Notes: generated by a model from the letters alone, not told the origin. Positions 1 through 6,966 are shown, counted from the stretch's first letter. The stretch is DNA of 7,207 nt from CAYSBE01 sp046309355 (GCA_046309355.1 JBKCPL010000032.1:1-7207), one strand, 5' to 3'. Translations and numbers: made by a program.

Positions 1-610
1 ACCCGAATCCTTGAAACCTATTGTTAAAGGAGGCGGTTCATTAACAGCGCTACCCATTATCGAAACCCAAGCCGGTGACGTTTCGGCGTATATTCCTACC
101 AACGTAATTTCGATTACAGACGGTCAGATTTTCTTGGAATCCGATTTGTTCAACTCAGGGGTACGTCCTGCGATTAACGTAGGTATTTCGGTTTCGCGTG
201 TGGGTGGTAATGCACAAATCAAATCGATGAAAAAAGTAGCCGGTACCCTAAAACTTGACCAGGCTCAATACCGCGAGTTGGAAGCTTTCTCAAAATTCGG
301 TTCAGACCTGGATGCAGCTACCAAATCGGTACTGAACAAAGGTGCACGAAACGTAGAAATATTGAAGCAAGGACAGTTCTCGCCAGTACCGGTTGAGAAA
401 CAAATTGCTATAATTTACTTGGGCACTAAAGGACTGCTGAACAGCATTCCGGTTAATAAAGTGCGTGAGTTTGAAACTGAGTTTTTGAACTACATGGAAT
501 CAAAGCACAAAGACACCCTAAACGAACTCAAAAAAGGCAACTACACCGATGAAATTACACGTGTGCTTGAAACTGCTGCTAAAGAATTAACCGCTAAATA
601 CAACGCATAA
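1..610 (+). CDS. atpA: F1Fo ATP synthase subunit alpha (3' part)
   Basis: This is the C-terminal part (about 202 residues) of the alpha subunit of the F1 catalytic head. The gene enters from the left edge; the first whole codon is at position 2, and the TTG at 11 is an internal leucine rather than a start. The frame shows the very conserved alpha block GGGSLTALPIIETQAGDVSA, then YIPTNVISITDGQIFLE and GISVSRVGG. The arginine at 197-199 in SVSR corresponds to the alpha-subunit arginine that reaches into the catalytic site on beta. The rest, from about position 230, is the helical C-terminal domain. The alpha subunit binds nucleotide at non-catalytic sites and alternates with beta in the alpha3-beta3 ring at the cytoplasmic face of the membrane. 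The TAA stop is followed after 16 nt by atpG, as expected in an atp operon. Roughly 60 percent of the protein, including the P-loop, lies outside the window. Identification is very secure. Confidence 0.98.
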   Translation, partial: PESLKPIVKGGGSLTALPIIETQAGDVSAYIPTNVISITDGQIFLESDLFNSGVRPAINVGISVSRVGGNAQIKSMKKVAGTLKLDQAQYRELEAFSKFGSDLDAATKSVLNKGARNVEILKQGQFSPVPVEKQIAIIYLGTKGLLNSIPVNKVREFETEFLNYMESKHKDTLNELKKGNYTDEITRVLETAAKELTAKYNA

Positions 611-626
611 GTAAACATCCTGTTAG

Positions 627-1499
627 ATGGCAAACTTAAAAGAAGTACGTACCCGAATTACTTCGGTATCATCCACCCAGCAAATTACCAAGGCTATGAA
701 GCTGGTAAGCGCTACCAAATTACGCAAAGCCCAAAACGGCATTGTGCAAATGCGCCCTTATGCTCAAAAGCTGAACGGCATTTTAGCAAACCTATCGGAT
801 TCTATTGATGTTGATTCGTTAAAGGTTTATTTCAGTAAGCGTGAGGTTAAAAAAGTATTGCTGGTTGTAGTTACCTCTGACCGTGGGTTGTGTGGTTCGT
901 TCAATGCCAATGTGATTAAACTAACCAACAGACTGATAAAAGAACAATACAGCAACGCCAATGTAACAGTGCTGCCTGTAGGTAAAAAAGGCGGTGAATT
1001 TTTTGTTAAACAGGGCACCACCGTAGTAAGCGATTTTCGCGATACATTCCTGAATCTTTCTGCTGATGCAGGCTTTGCTATCGGAGAATACATTTTGCAG
1101 GCTTATAAAACTGGAAAATACGACAAGGTAGAAATCGTTTACAATCAGTTTAAAAATGCTGCTACACAAATTTTAACCAACGATACATTCTTACCCATCG
1201 ATGCGTCTAAGTTTGCTTCTAAAAGCAATACCAAGCACGATTACATTTTTGAACCCAGCAAGGAAGATATTTTGGAAACGCTTGTACCTCGTATTTTAAA
1301 AACCCAGGTATACCGCTCATTGCTCGATTCATTTGCATCTGAACACGGAGCACGTATGGTGGCAATGGATAAAGCTACTGAAAATGCGGGCGATTTGCTC
1401 AAAGCACTTAAAGTAGAATACAACCGTGCACGTCAGGCTGCCATTACCAAGGAAATTTCGGAAATTGTGGGTGGTGCCGCTGCACTCAGCGAGGCTTAA
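627..1499 (+). CDS. atpG: F1Fo ATP synthase subunit gamma
   Basis: This encodes the gamma subunit, the central rotor shaft that couples proton (or sodium) flow through Fo to ATP synthesis in F1. At 290 residues it matches the usual bacterial length (about 285-300). Both diagnostic ends are present. The N-terminal coiled-coil helix begins MANLKEVRTRI and continues through TQQITKAMKLVSATKLRKAQ (about residues 18-36). The C-terminal helix carries NRARQAAITKEISEIVGGAA (about 266-285). These two helices form the shaft inside the alpha3-beta3 ring. The central Rossmann-like part contains the conserved SDRGLCGSFN (84-93). The ATG at 627 is chosen because the family begins exactly there; it has no clear Shine-Dalgarno sequence. 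The gene lies 16 nt after atpA and is the last gene of the operon, since a hairpin terminator follows 21 nt after the stop. No atpD or atpC follows, which fits Bacteroidota where the beta and epsilon genes are commonly at a separate locus. Confidence 0.98.
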   Translation: MANLKEVRTRITSVSSTQQITKAMKLVSATKLRKAQNGIVQMRPYAQKLNGILANLSDSIDVDSLKVYFSKREVKKVLLVVVTSDRGLCGSFNANVIKLTNRLIKEQYSNANVTVLPVGKKGGEFFVKQGTTVVSDFRDTFLNLSADAGFAIGEYILQAYKTGKYDKVEIVYNQFKNAATQILTNDTFLPIDASKFASKSNTKHDYIFEPSKEDILETLVPRILKTQVYRSLLDSFASEHGARMVAMDKATENAGDLLKALKVEYNRARQAAITKEISEIVGGAAALSEA

Positions 1500-1520
1500 A
1501 GCAAGATTTATCATTTAATC

Positions 1521-1555
1521 AAAAAAACGCGATTCTTAAAGAGTCGCGTTTTTTT
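1521..1555. terminator. Bidirectional intrinsic terminator between convergent operons
   Basis: The two arms, 1521-1535 and 1541-1555, pair along 15 positions with one G-U wobble (1533 with 1543) and a 5-nt loop TTAAA. The core of the stem is ACGCGA against TCGCGT. The outer seven pairs are a run of A facing a run of T, so each strand reads as a hairpin ending in a U tract. It lies 21 nt past the atpG stop on the plus strand. The TAA stop of the wbqC-like gene on the minus strand (1554-1556) overlaps the base of the stem. It should therefore end transcription of both converging operons. Confidence 0.9.
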
Positions 1556-2171
1556 ATGCCTTGAGCGGCATAAGCAAATCCGTGCTTTCAGGTCCTTTAT
1601 TAAACATTAAATCAATAATTGAACAATTGCTCACAAACGCAAATCTGTCAGCAAATACCTGAATGTATGAAGGCGTAGCAGTAGTTATAAGTTTCTTTGG
1701 ATGAATGACCTCACGCCAATCGGTTTGCAAGGAATCCTTTTCGATGTAGGCATCTGAAAGCTGTATGGTTTTATTTACTTTCAATAGCCTAAGTACGGTT
1801 TTAAGCAACTCGGTGTTCCAATGTGTCAACGTCTCGTATTTCGTATGATACAATGGCTCGAAATAATCGCGGTAGTAAAAAAAATAAGGAGAAGAATTAT
1901 AAGCTGAAACAATGGACTCCCAGTGTTGACGTTGCCAGTTAAATTCATTTTCTATGAGCATATCGTTCACTTCGGTTTTCGTACTCAGCTTTTTTACCGG
2001 AATACTCAATGCCAGCACCCCGTTAGCGCTTAAAATATGGCAACGATTGCGGTACGATTGCTTTACATAATGCTCATTTACATCAATAATGGGTTGGTCA
2101 GCCTGAAGAAAGTGTTGCATCCAGGCCAAACATGGCAAATAATGCAATGAAAATACGTCCTTCTTAATCAT
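1554..2171 (-). CDS. WbqC-like family protein
   Basis: The 205-residue protein resembles the WbqC-like family, common in Bacteroidota and named after a protein from O-antigen gene clusters. The biochemical role is not well established, so no reaction is assigned. Recognisable features are the N-terminal YLPCLAWMQHFLQAD stretch (11-25), the signature EHYVKQSYRNRC (33-44), the following LSIPVKK segment (55-61), an aromatic-rich centre (SPYFFYYRDYFEPLY, 94-108), and the C-terminal YIQVFADRF...SIIDLMFNKGPES (169-196). No signal peptide or membrane segment is visible, so it is probably cytoplasmic. The ATG at 2171 is the only sensible start and lies inside the 3' end of the kinase gene, giving an 8-nt overlap that suggests translational coupling. 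It is the last gene of the minus-strand operon, and its stop codon sits in the bidirectional terminator. There is no gene in the window for sugar or O-antigen synthesis, so the context does not clarify its role. Confidence 0.85.
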   Translation of the reverse strand: MIKKDVFSLHYLPCLAWMQHFLQADQPIIDVNEHYVKQSYRNRCHILSANGVLALSIPVKKLSTKTEVNDMLIENEFNWQRQHWESIVSAYNSSPYFFYYRDYFEPLYHTKYETLTHWNTELLKTVLRLLKVNKTIQLSDAYIEKDSLQTDWREVIHPKKLITTATPSYIQVFADRFAFVSNCSIIDLMFNKGPESTDLLMPLKA

Positions 2172-2817
2172 CCGTTTTTAACCAGTTGATATAATGAATG
2201 CCCGATGTGTAAGGCTTACTTATCATGGCTAGCATATTGTCGTAATCGTTTTGGTTGTTTACAAAATCAATAGCGCTGCAGTTAATTATTACAATAGGTA
2301 TATGCGACAAGGTATGCCAGTAGTTCATGTAGGCTTCATGCAAATTTTGCAGGTACTCATTCGAAATATTTTGCTCGTAACTGCGGCCGCGGTTAGCAAT
2401 ATTCCATTGCAGTTTTTCAATAGGATTATGCAGGTAAATAATCAAATCGGGTTGCCTTAGTTGCAAATTGATAATGTCAAACAGTTTCAAGTATAAATCA
2501 TATTCGTCCTCATCCAGATTCACGCGAGAAAACAACAGGCATTTAGCAAACATGTAGTCACTGACTATACATGGCTTAAACAGATCCTCGGTAAGTAAGT
2601 CACGCTTGAGTTGTTTAAACCTGGCAGCCAGAAAACTCATCTCGAGCGGAAAGGCAAACCTGCGGGGATCATCATAAAACTTAGGCAAAAACGAATTGTC
2701 TTCAAACTCTTCAAGTATCAACCTCGACTGAAAGGATTCACTAATGCGTGTAGCAAGCGATGACTTACCGGCACCGATATTGCCTTCAATAACTATAAAC
2801 TCATGGTGCGGTTGCAT
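2164..2817 (-). CDS. Deoxynucleoside kinase (dNK/dGK family)
   Basis: This is a P-loop kinase of the deoxynucleoside kinase family, which transfers phosphate from a nucleoside triphosphate to the 5'-hydroxyl of a deoxynucleoside in the salvage route to DNA precursors. Numbered from the ATG at 2817 (217 residues), it has the Walker A loop EGNIGAGKSS (11-20), the acidic pair EE (36-37) where the family has its catalytic glutamate, and the LID-type arginines in NRGRSYE (142-148). The segment where family members usually have an (E/D)RS motif reads VSDYMFAK (85-92), so the usual arginine is missing. Substrate preference (dA, dG or other) cannot be read from the sequence. An upstream in-frame TTG at 2826 would add three residues (220 in total). 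I prefer the ATG because the conserved strand begins soon after it; neither start has a Shine-Dalgarno sequence. The gene is 36 nt after folK and overlaps the wbqC-like gene by 8 nt. Confidence 0.9.
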   Translation of the reverse strand: MQPHHEFIVIEGNIGAGKSSLATRISESFQSRLILEEFEDNSFLPKFYDDPRRFAFPLEMSFLAARFKQLKRDLLTEDLFKPCIVSDYMFAKCLLFSRVNLDEDEYDLYLKLFDIINLQLRQPDLIIYLHNPIEKLQWNIANRGRSYEQNISNEYLQNLHEAYMNYWHTLSHIPIVIINCSAIDFVNNQNDYDNMLAMISKPYTSGIHYINWLKTDD

Positions 2818-2853
2818 GCTGTGCAAATAAGGAGGAAGTAATTGGCAAGAAAA

Positions 2854-3333
2854 TTACATTTTTTCCACCAATCCCGTATCGGTACATTCGGCCAGCAACT
2901 GACGAATGGTTTTATGCCACACAGGATGCATCAGGTCAGGTACCAGTTCACACAAGGGTTGTAACACAAACCTACGCAGGTGCAAACGTGGATGCGGCAC
3001 CTCTACTAACGTTGATTGATACACCAGCTGATTGTAAAATAGAATATCAACATCAATTATTCGCGGTGCATTGGGCACAGTACGAACGCGGCCCATTTGC
3101 TGTTCAATACTCAGCAATACTTCCATCAATTCATCAGGTTGTAGTGCGGTGTTTACTTTCAGTACCTGATTTAAAAAATCATCTTGCGCTTTATTGCCCC
3201 ACGGTGCTGTGCGGTAAACAGACGACTGAGTGACAACATTACCGGCAATTGTATGTATAGCCTGAAGTGCTTGCTGCAAATGCTGATGAGCATTGCCTAT
3301 ATTGCTTCCTGTGAGTAGATACACTTCGTTCAT
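2854..3333 (-). CDS. folK: 2-amino-4-hydroxy-6-hydroxymethyldihydropteridine pyrophosphokinase (HPPK)
   Basis: HPPK transfers pyrophosphate from ATP to 6-hydroxymethyl-7,8-dihydropterin, the step before dihydropteroate synthase in folate synthesis, in the cytoplasm. The 159-residue length matches single-domain bacterial HPPK (about 155-170). The N-terminus has the expected YLLTGSNIGN (5-14), followed by SSVYRTAPWG (37-46) and DFLNQVLKV (52-60). The signature PRIIDVDILFY (90-100) contains D94 and D96, which correspond to the two magnesium-binding aspartates. It is followed by VPHPRLHLRRFVLQPL (112-127), which contributes substrate-binding residues. The ATG at 3333 is the natural start because the first beta strand begins immediately after it; the upstream bases are AT-rich with no Shine-Dalgarno sequence. 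The gene lies 26 nt after lysC and 36 nt before the deoxynucleoside kinase. I recall HPPK and dNK being adjacent or even fused in some Bacteroidota, which would make this pair a meaningful unit, but I could not check it. Confidence 0.96.
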   Translation of the reverse strand: MNEVYLLTGSNIGNAHQHLQQALQAIHTIAGNVVTQSSVYRTAPWGNKAQDDFLNQVLKVNTALQPDELMEVLLSIEQQMGRVRTVPNAPRIIDVDILFYNQLVYQSTLVEVPHPRLHLRRFVLQPLCELVPDLMHPVWHKTIRQLLAECTDTGLVEKM

Positions 3334-3359
3334 TTAAACTAGCCGAATTCGATAAACAA

Positions 3360-4619
3360 TTACTTCACCACAAACTGAACGGTGTTGCGGTTGCGTTGCT
3401 CCATTAATATTTCGCGTTGGGAGATAACTTCTGCTATTGCCTTATCGTCAAAATACATGATGGTATAAATTTCAACTTCATCAGTTATGTGCAGGTTATA
3501 GAAAATGGATAAATCATTCTTGAGCCGCTCCAGTTTTTCGCCAGTATTATCTACACATACCGTAAAGCTGATAGCCGAATTTTGCATCAGATTCAATTTA
3601 ATGCCATGACTTGCAAAATGTGAAAATATTTTACTGAGATTGTCCTCTACAATAAATGAAAAATCCTTGCTGAGAACTGAAATTAACACCTGATTATTTT
3701 TAGAAATAATAACCGGCAACTTGTGTGTTAGCGACTTGTTTGAAACCACTGTTCCTGCAGCATCAGGGCTTACAAACGACTTTACGTAAAGTGGTATGTT
3801 CTTGCTTTGCAGCGGCTGTATGGTTTTGGGGTGAATAACGGTAGCTCCGTAATAGGCCATTTCTATCGCCATCGTATAACTGATTTCATCGAGCTTCTGT
3901 GCGTCTGCAATTTTCTTGGGGTCGGCATTCATCACACCGGCCACATCTTTCCAAATGGTTACCGAATCGGCATTGAGCCCGTAGGCAAAGATGGCGGCCG
4001 AATAATCCGAACCTTCACGACCCAAAGTGGTGGTTTGATGATCTTTGTTTTGCCCAATAAAACCTTGTGTTACGACTATTTGCTTCTGCACAATAGGCTT
4101 GAGCTTGCGTTCAATCACACTCGTTGTAAGTTGCCAGTTTACCCGTGCATCGCGGGCGGTATTATCTGTATTTATAAAATTGCGTGCATCCAGCCAGCGG
4201 TTTTTTATTCCGCTTTCATTCAGGTACGCACTCACTATGCGTGTCGAAAATATTTCTCCGTAACTAACTATCTGATCGTAGGTTTCATCAAAGTTATCTT
4301 CGGGTGCGGTTTCCAGCAGGCACTCCAGCTCTATAAACAGGTTTTGAATATCGTCATACGCATGGCTATTTTCACCCTTAAGTAAACCGGATACTACTTC
4401 GTCATGAAATGATTTGATTTCAGTGTACAACTCATTAATACGTTTAGAATCCTGTTGGTAATACGCCTTCGCCAAGTGTTCGAGCGCATTGGTAGTTTTA
4501 CCCATAGCCGATACAACTATAAGCAACTCTTCACCGCTGTAACGCTGAATGACTGAAGCTACATTTTTTACCGCAGCAGCATCTTTTACTGATGCCCCAC
4601 CGAACTTGAACACTTTCAT
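3360..4619 (-). CDS. lysC: Aspartate kinase (monofunctional)
   Basis: Aspartokinase phosphorylates L-aspartate to aspartyl-4-phosphate, the entry step to lysine/diaminopimelate, threonine, methionine and isoleucine. With the start at the ATG at 4619 the protein has 419 residues, beginning with the family hallmark MKVFKFGGASV. The kinase domain follows with VVSAMGKTT (35-43), TTLGREGSDYSAA (197-209), SVTIWKDVAGVMNADP (219-234) and MAYYGATVIHPKT (254-266). From about residue 305 to the end is a regulatory region consistent with ACT domains (ISVLSKDFSFIVE, then ISFTVCVDN), which usually bind lysine or threonine as feedback inhibitors; the effector cannot be told here. No homoserine dehydrogenase domain is attached. 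The open frame extends upstream to 4757, but that part does not look like aspartokinase and would run through the divergent promoter into fbp, so it is rejected. This is the first gene of the minus-strand operon. The 84-bp upstream gap is too short for a lysine riboswitch plus promoter, and none is seen. Which isozyme symbol applies is uncertain. Confidence 0.95.
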   Translation of the reverse strand: MKVFKFGGASVKDAAAVKNVASVIQRYSGEELLIVVSAMGKTTNALEHLAKAYYQQDSKRINELYTEIKSFHDEVVSGLLKGENSHAYDDIQNLFIELECLLETAPEDNFDETYDQIVSYGEIFSTRIVSAYLNESGIKNRWLDARNFINTDNTARDARVNWQLTTSVIERKLKPIVQKQIVVTQGFIGQNKDHQTTTLGREGSDYSAAIFAYGLNADSVTIWKDVAGVMNADPKKIADAQKLDEISYTMAIEMAYYGATVIHPKTIQPLQSKNIPLYVKSFVSPDAAGTVVSNKSLTHKLPVIISKNNQVLISVLSKDFSFIVEDNLSKIFSHFASHGIKLNLMQNSAISFTVCVDNTGEKLERLKNDLSIFYNLHITDEVEIYTIMYFDDKAIAEVISQREILMEQRNRNTVQFVVK

Positions 4620-4644
4620 GCCTGAGTTAAATAAGTCTGCAATA

Positions 4645-4675
4645 TTACTGAAAGTAGCGCGGATTGCTATATTTG
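4645..4675 (+). promoter_or_regulatory. Candidate Bacteroidota-type promoter for the fbp operon
   Basis: TATATTTG at 4668-4675 matches the Bacteroidota -7 consensus TAnnTTTG exactly. A TTA at 4645-4647, one base from the TTG expected near -33, lies 20 nt upstream. Transcription would start near 4680, giving a leader of about 24 nt before the fbp ATG at 4704. This sits in the 84-bp region (4620-4703) between the divergent lysC and fbp genes. The promoter for lysC should lie in the same region on the other strand, but there I see only a weak match (TAATATTG with no good -33 element). The call rests on consensus matching alone. Confidence 0.5.
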
Positions 4676-4703
4676 CGACCAATCTACCATTGTACCTAAG
4701 AAT

Positions 4704-5711
4704 ATGCCACATTTTAACGTTACCACGCTGGGTCAATTTATTATTGAAAAACAACATGAATTTCCATTTGCCAAGGGCGAGTTATCACGTTTGCTGCGCG
4801 ATATCGGGATTGCAGCTAAAATTATAAGTCGTGAGGTAAACAAGGCAGGTTTGGCTGAAATTATTGGCGATACCGGCCACACCAATATACAAGGCGAGGA
4901 CGTAAAAAAGCTAGATGAAATTAGCAACGATTTATTTATTGAAACCCTTTCAAAAGGTGGCGAAGTAGCCCTGCTTGCGTCAGAAGAAAACGATGATATA
5001 GTTCCGCTTAAAGGTAAATTTTCCATCCACGGCAACTACGTAGTATGTATCGACCCGCTTGATGGTTCGTCAAATATTGATGTGAATGTATCTATAGGTA
5101 CCATTTTTTCTATTTACCGCAGAATTACACCCGCTGGAACACCACCCACACTGGAAGATGTGCTGCAGCCGGGCAATAAAATAATCGCTGCCGGATATGT
5201 CATTTACGGCTCCTCAACCATGCTGGTGTATTCAACCGGAAAAGGTGTAAATGGATTTACATTGGACCCATCCATTGGCGAATTCTGTTTATCGCACCCA
5301 TCGGTGCAAATGCCCAAACAAGGTTCCATTTACTCACTAAACGAAGGAAACAGTTCCGATTTTCCGGCCGGTGTTCAACAATACATTGAGTGGTGCAAGC
5401 AAAAAGATAAAGATACCAAACGGCCTTACAGCGCTCGGTACATAGGCTCGATGGTAGCTGATTTGCACCGCAACCTGCTTAAGGGCGGCATTTTCATTTA
5501 CCCGCCTACGGCAAAAGCACCCAATGGCAAACTGAGGTTGTTATTTGAATGCAATCCCATGTCGTTTATTGTTGAACAAGCTGGCGGCATTGCCACTACA
5601 GGCACACAGCGCATTCTCGATATTCAGCCTACGGCACTGCACCAACGTGTACCTGTATTCATCGGTTCGGAAGAAATGGTAAATAAAGCCGTTGAATTTT
5701 CTACCCTATGA
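4704..5711 (+). CDS. fbp: Fructose-1,6-bisphosphatase, class I
   Basis: FBPase hydrolyses fructose 1,6-bisphosphate to fructose 6-phosphate, the committed step of gluconeogenesis, in the cytoplasm. At 335 residues it has the normal class I length. Metal-site motifs are intact: the acidic ASEEND (92-97), then IDPLDGSSNIDVNVSIGTIF (116-135), where D117 and D120 are the expected magnesium ligands, and LLFECNPMSF (279-288), where E282 is the further ligand. Substrate-binding stretches are also present: SLNEGN (211-216), RPYSARYIGSMVADLHR (240-256) and GGIFIYPP (261-268). The ATG at 4704 gives the family-typical N-terminus (TTLGQFIIEKQ, 7-17) and has no Shine-Dalgarno sequence. It is the first gene of the rightward operon, and its TGA overlaps the next ATG as ATGA. 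Allosteric control by AMP is common in the family, but I cannot judge it here. Confidence 0.97.
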   Translation: MPHFNVTTLGQFIIEKQHEFPFAKGELSRLLRDIGIAAKIISREVNKAGLAEIIGDTGHTNIQGEDVKKLDEISNDLFIETLSKGGEVALLASEENDDIVPLKGKFSIHGNYVVCIDPLDGSSNIDVNVSIGTIFSIYRRITPAGTPPTLEDVLQPGNKIIAAGYVIYGSSTMLVYSTGKGVNGFTLDPSIGEFCLSHPSVQMPKQGSIYSLNEGNSSDFPAGVQQYIEWCKQKDKDTKRPYSARYIGSMVADLHRNLLKGGIFIYPPTAKAPNGKLRLLFECNPMSFIVEQAGGIATTGTQRILDIQPTALHQRVPVFIGSEEMVNKAVEFSTL

Positions 5712-6193
5712 AATTGCTTGTGGCTATTGCTGCTGCTTTCGTTTACATGAACTCATCTGCCCAATACTGCATAACAGCCGACAGCATTGCCGATGGTAAA
5801 ATTACCCACGAGCTGCTCACCACGAATTACGCCTGGTATGCACAAGGCTATGCAAATTATAAGCCGGATGAGGTGACAATGGCACAGCTAAAACCCTACA
5901 CTACTGATCTTCGTTTTGTAGTTGTGCTAGGCACCTGGTGTGGCGACAGCCGCGAGCACATACCTCCGTTTATGAAAGTGATGCACGGAATTGAGGCCGA
6001 CAATAATCAAGTAGAACTAATTGGCACGTTACGAAACAAAACGAGTTCGAAAATAGATGTCAGCTCGCTTCACATCGAATATGTGCCAACGTTTATCGTT
6101 TTTTATCGCAGCAAAGAAATCGGGCGTATTATTGAAGACACAAAAATCAGCCTGGAGAAAGACCTGTTAACACTTATACAAAATGCCCGCTAA
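5708..6193 (+). CDS. Exported thioredoxin-fold protein with CxxS active site
   Basis: This is a 161-residue thioredoxin-like protein. Residues 1 to about 19 form a signal peptide: a lysine at position 2, a hydrophobic core LLVAIAAAFVYM, and a probable signal peptidase I site around SSAQ (16-19). It is therefore likely periplasmic. The following C21 is not in a proper lipobox. The thioredoxin fold is marked by the strand FVVVLGTWCGDSREHIPPF (70-88), with the active-site position WCGDS (C78 and S81), and by VPTFIVF (126-132), where P127 is the conserved cis-proline. The second active-site cysteine is replaced by serine, so a normal dithiol-disulfide exchange is not possible at this site. The protein may work as a monothiol, bind client thiols, or have lost redox activity. 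I recall Bacteroidota relatives with the same CGDS pattern, so it is probably a conserved variant rather than a sequencing error. It overlaps fbp by 4 nt (ATGA) and surE by 1 nt (TAATG). Confidence 0.85.
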   Translation: MKLLVAIAAAFVYMNSSAQYCITADSIADGKITHELLTTNYAWYAQGYANYKPDEVTMAQLKPYTTDLRFVVVLGTWCGDSREHIPPFMKVMHGIEADNNQVELIGTLRNKTSSKIDVSSLHIEYVPTFIVFYRSKEIGRIIEDTKISLEKDLLTLIQNAR

Positions 6194-6966
6194 TGAGCAC
6201 TAAACCCCTGATATTAATTTCCAATGACGATGGCATCACGGCTCCCGGTATTCGTGCACTCATACACGCAGTTAAACCTTTGGGCGACATCATCGTAGTT
6301 GCACCCGATGGACCGCAAAGCGGCATGGGGCATGCAGTAACCATCAGCAAACCATTGCGACTGGAGCAAACGGATATTTATGGCGATATACCCGCTTATC
6401 AATGTTCAGGCACACCGGCCGATTGTGTTAAACTGGCTGTAGACAAAGTATTGCACCGCAAACCCGATTTGCTGGTATCGGGCATCAATCACGGCTCCAA
6501 TTCTTCCATCAATGTACTGTACTCAGGCACTATGAGCGCAGCAATGGAAGGAGCCATTGAAGGTATTCCTTCAGCCGGATTTTCGTTATGCAATTACGCG
6601 TACGATGCGGATTTCTCCTTGTCGGCCAAAGTGGCTCACCGCATTGCACAAAACATCATTCAAAACGGAATGCAATCGGGCACACTCTTAAATGTAAACA
6701 TTCCGAATCTAGCCGAGCATGAACTGAAAGGAATAAAAATTTGCAGGCAAGCCAACGCCAAATGGCAGGAAGAATTTGACGAACGCAGAGACCCGAACGG
6801 CCGAAAATACTTCTGGCTTACCGGCAAGTTCATCAATATGGACAAAGGCGAAGATACAGATGAATGGGCATTGGCCAATGATTACGTTTCAGTGGTTCCC
6901 GTTCATTTCGACCTTACGGCCTATCATGCATTCACTTCACTCAATACCTGGGATTACAGCATTTAA
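6193..6966 (+). CDS. surE: 5'/3'-nucleotidase SurE
   Basis: SurE is a metal-dependent phosphatase that removes phosphate from nucleoside 5'- and 3'-monophosphates and is linked to stationary-phase survival in E. coli. The 257-residue protein begins at once with the family strand and metal site LILISNDDGITAPGI (6-20). The expected metal ligands are D12 and D13, S43 in PQSGMGHAVT (41-50) and N99 in LLVSGINHGSN (93-103). Other conserved blocks are CSGTPADCVKLA (71-82) and NVLYSGTMSAAMEGA (107-121). The C-terminal part ends with YVSVVPVHFDLTAY, typical of the family's oligomerising tail. No signal peptide is seen, so it should be cytoplasmic. The ATG at 6193 overlaps the stop of the thioredoxin-fold gene by 1 nt, and its own stop overlaps the next ATG by 1 nt, which suggests coupled translation along the fbp operon. 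Confidence 0.97.
   Translation: MSTKPLILISNDDGITAPGIRALIHAVKPLGDIIVVAPDGPQSGMGHAVTISKPLRLEQTDIYGDIPAYQCSGTPADCVKLAVDKVLHRKPDLLVSGINHGSNSSINVLYSGTMSAAMEGAIEGIPSAGFSLCNYAYDADFSLSAKVAHRIAQNIIQNGMQSGTLLNVNIPNLAEHELKGIKICRQANAKWQEEFDERRDPNGRKYFWLTGKFINMDKGEDTDEWALANDYVSVVPVHFDLTAYHAFTSLNTWDYSI

Noticed and set aside
11..13. TTG as a possible start codon for the first gene
   Set aside because: The frame is open to the window edge and the protein is clearly the interior of AtpA, so this is an internal leucine.
2829..2964. AAGGAGG followed by a TTG-started 40-codon frame on the plus strand
   Set aside because: The frame lies almost wholly antisense to the secure folK gene, is short, and the motif fits chance; genes here do not use Shine-Dalgarno signals.
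3342..3351. Short palindrome around CGAATTCG between lysC and folK
   Set aside because: An 8-bp palindrome is too short for a terminator, has no U tract, and is expected by chance; the gap is only 26 nt.
3807..4385. Long plus-strand open frame (192 codons) inside lysC
   Set aside because: It is antisense to well conserved aspartokinase motifs, and its translation is rich in cysteine, histidine and isoleucine without any recognisable domain; it is a shadow frame.
4620..4757. Upstream extension of the aspartokinase reading frame by 46 residues
   Set aside because: The extra residues do not resemble aspartokinase, the family begins at the MKVFKFGG methionine, and the extension would cross the divergent promoter and enter the first codons of fbp on the other strand.
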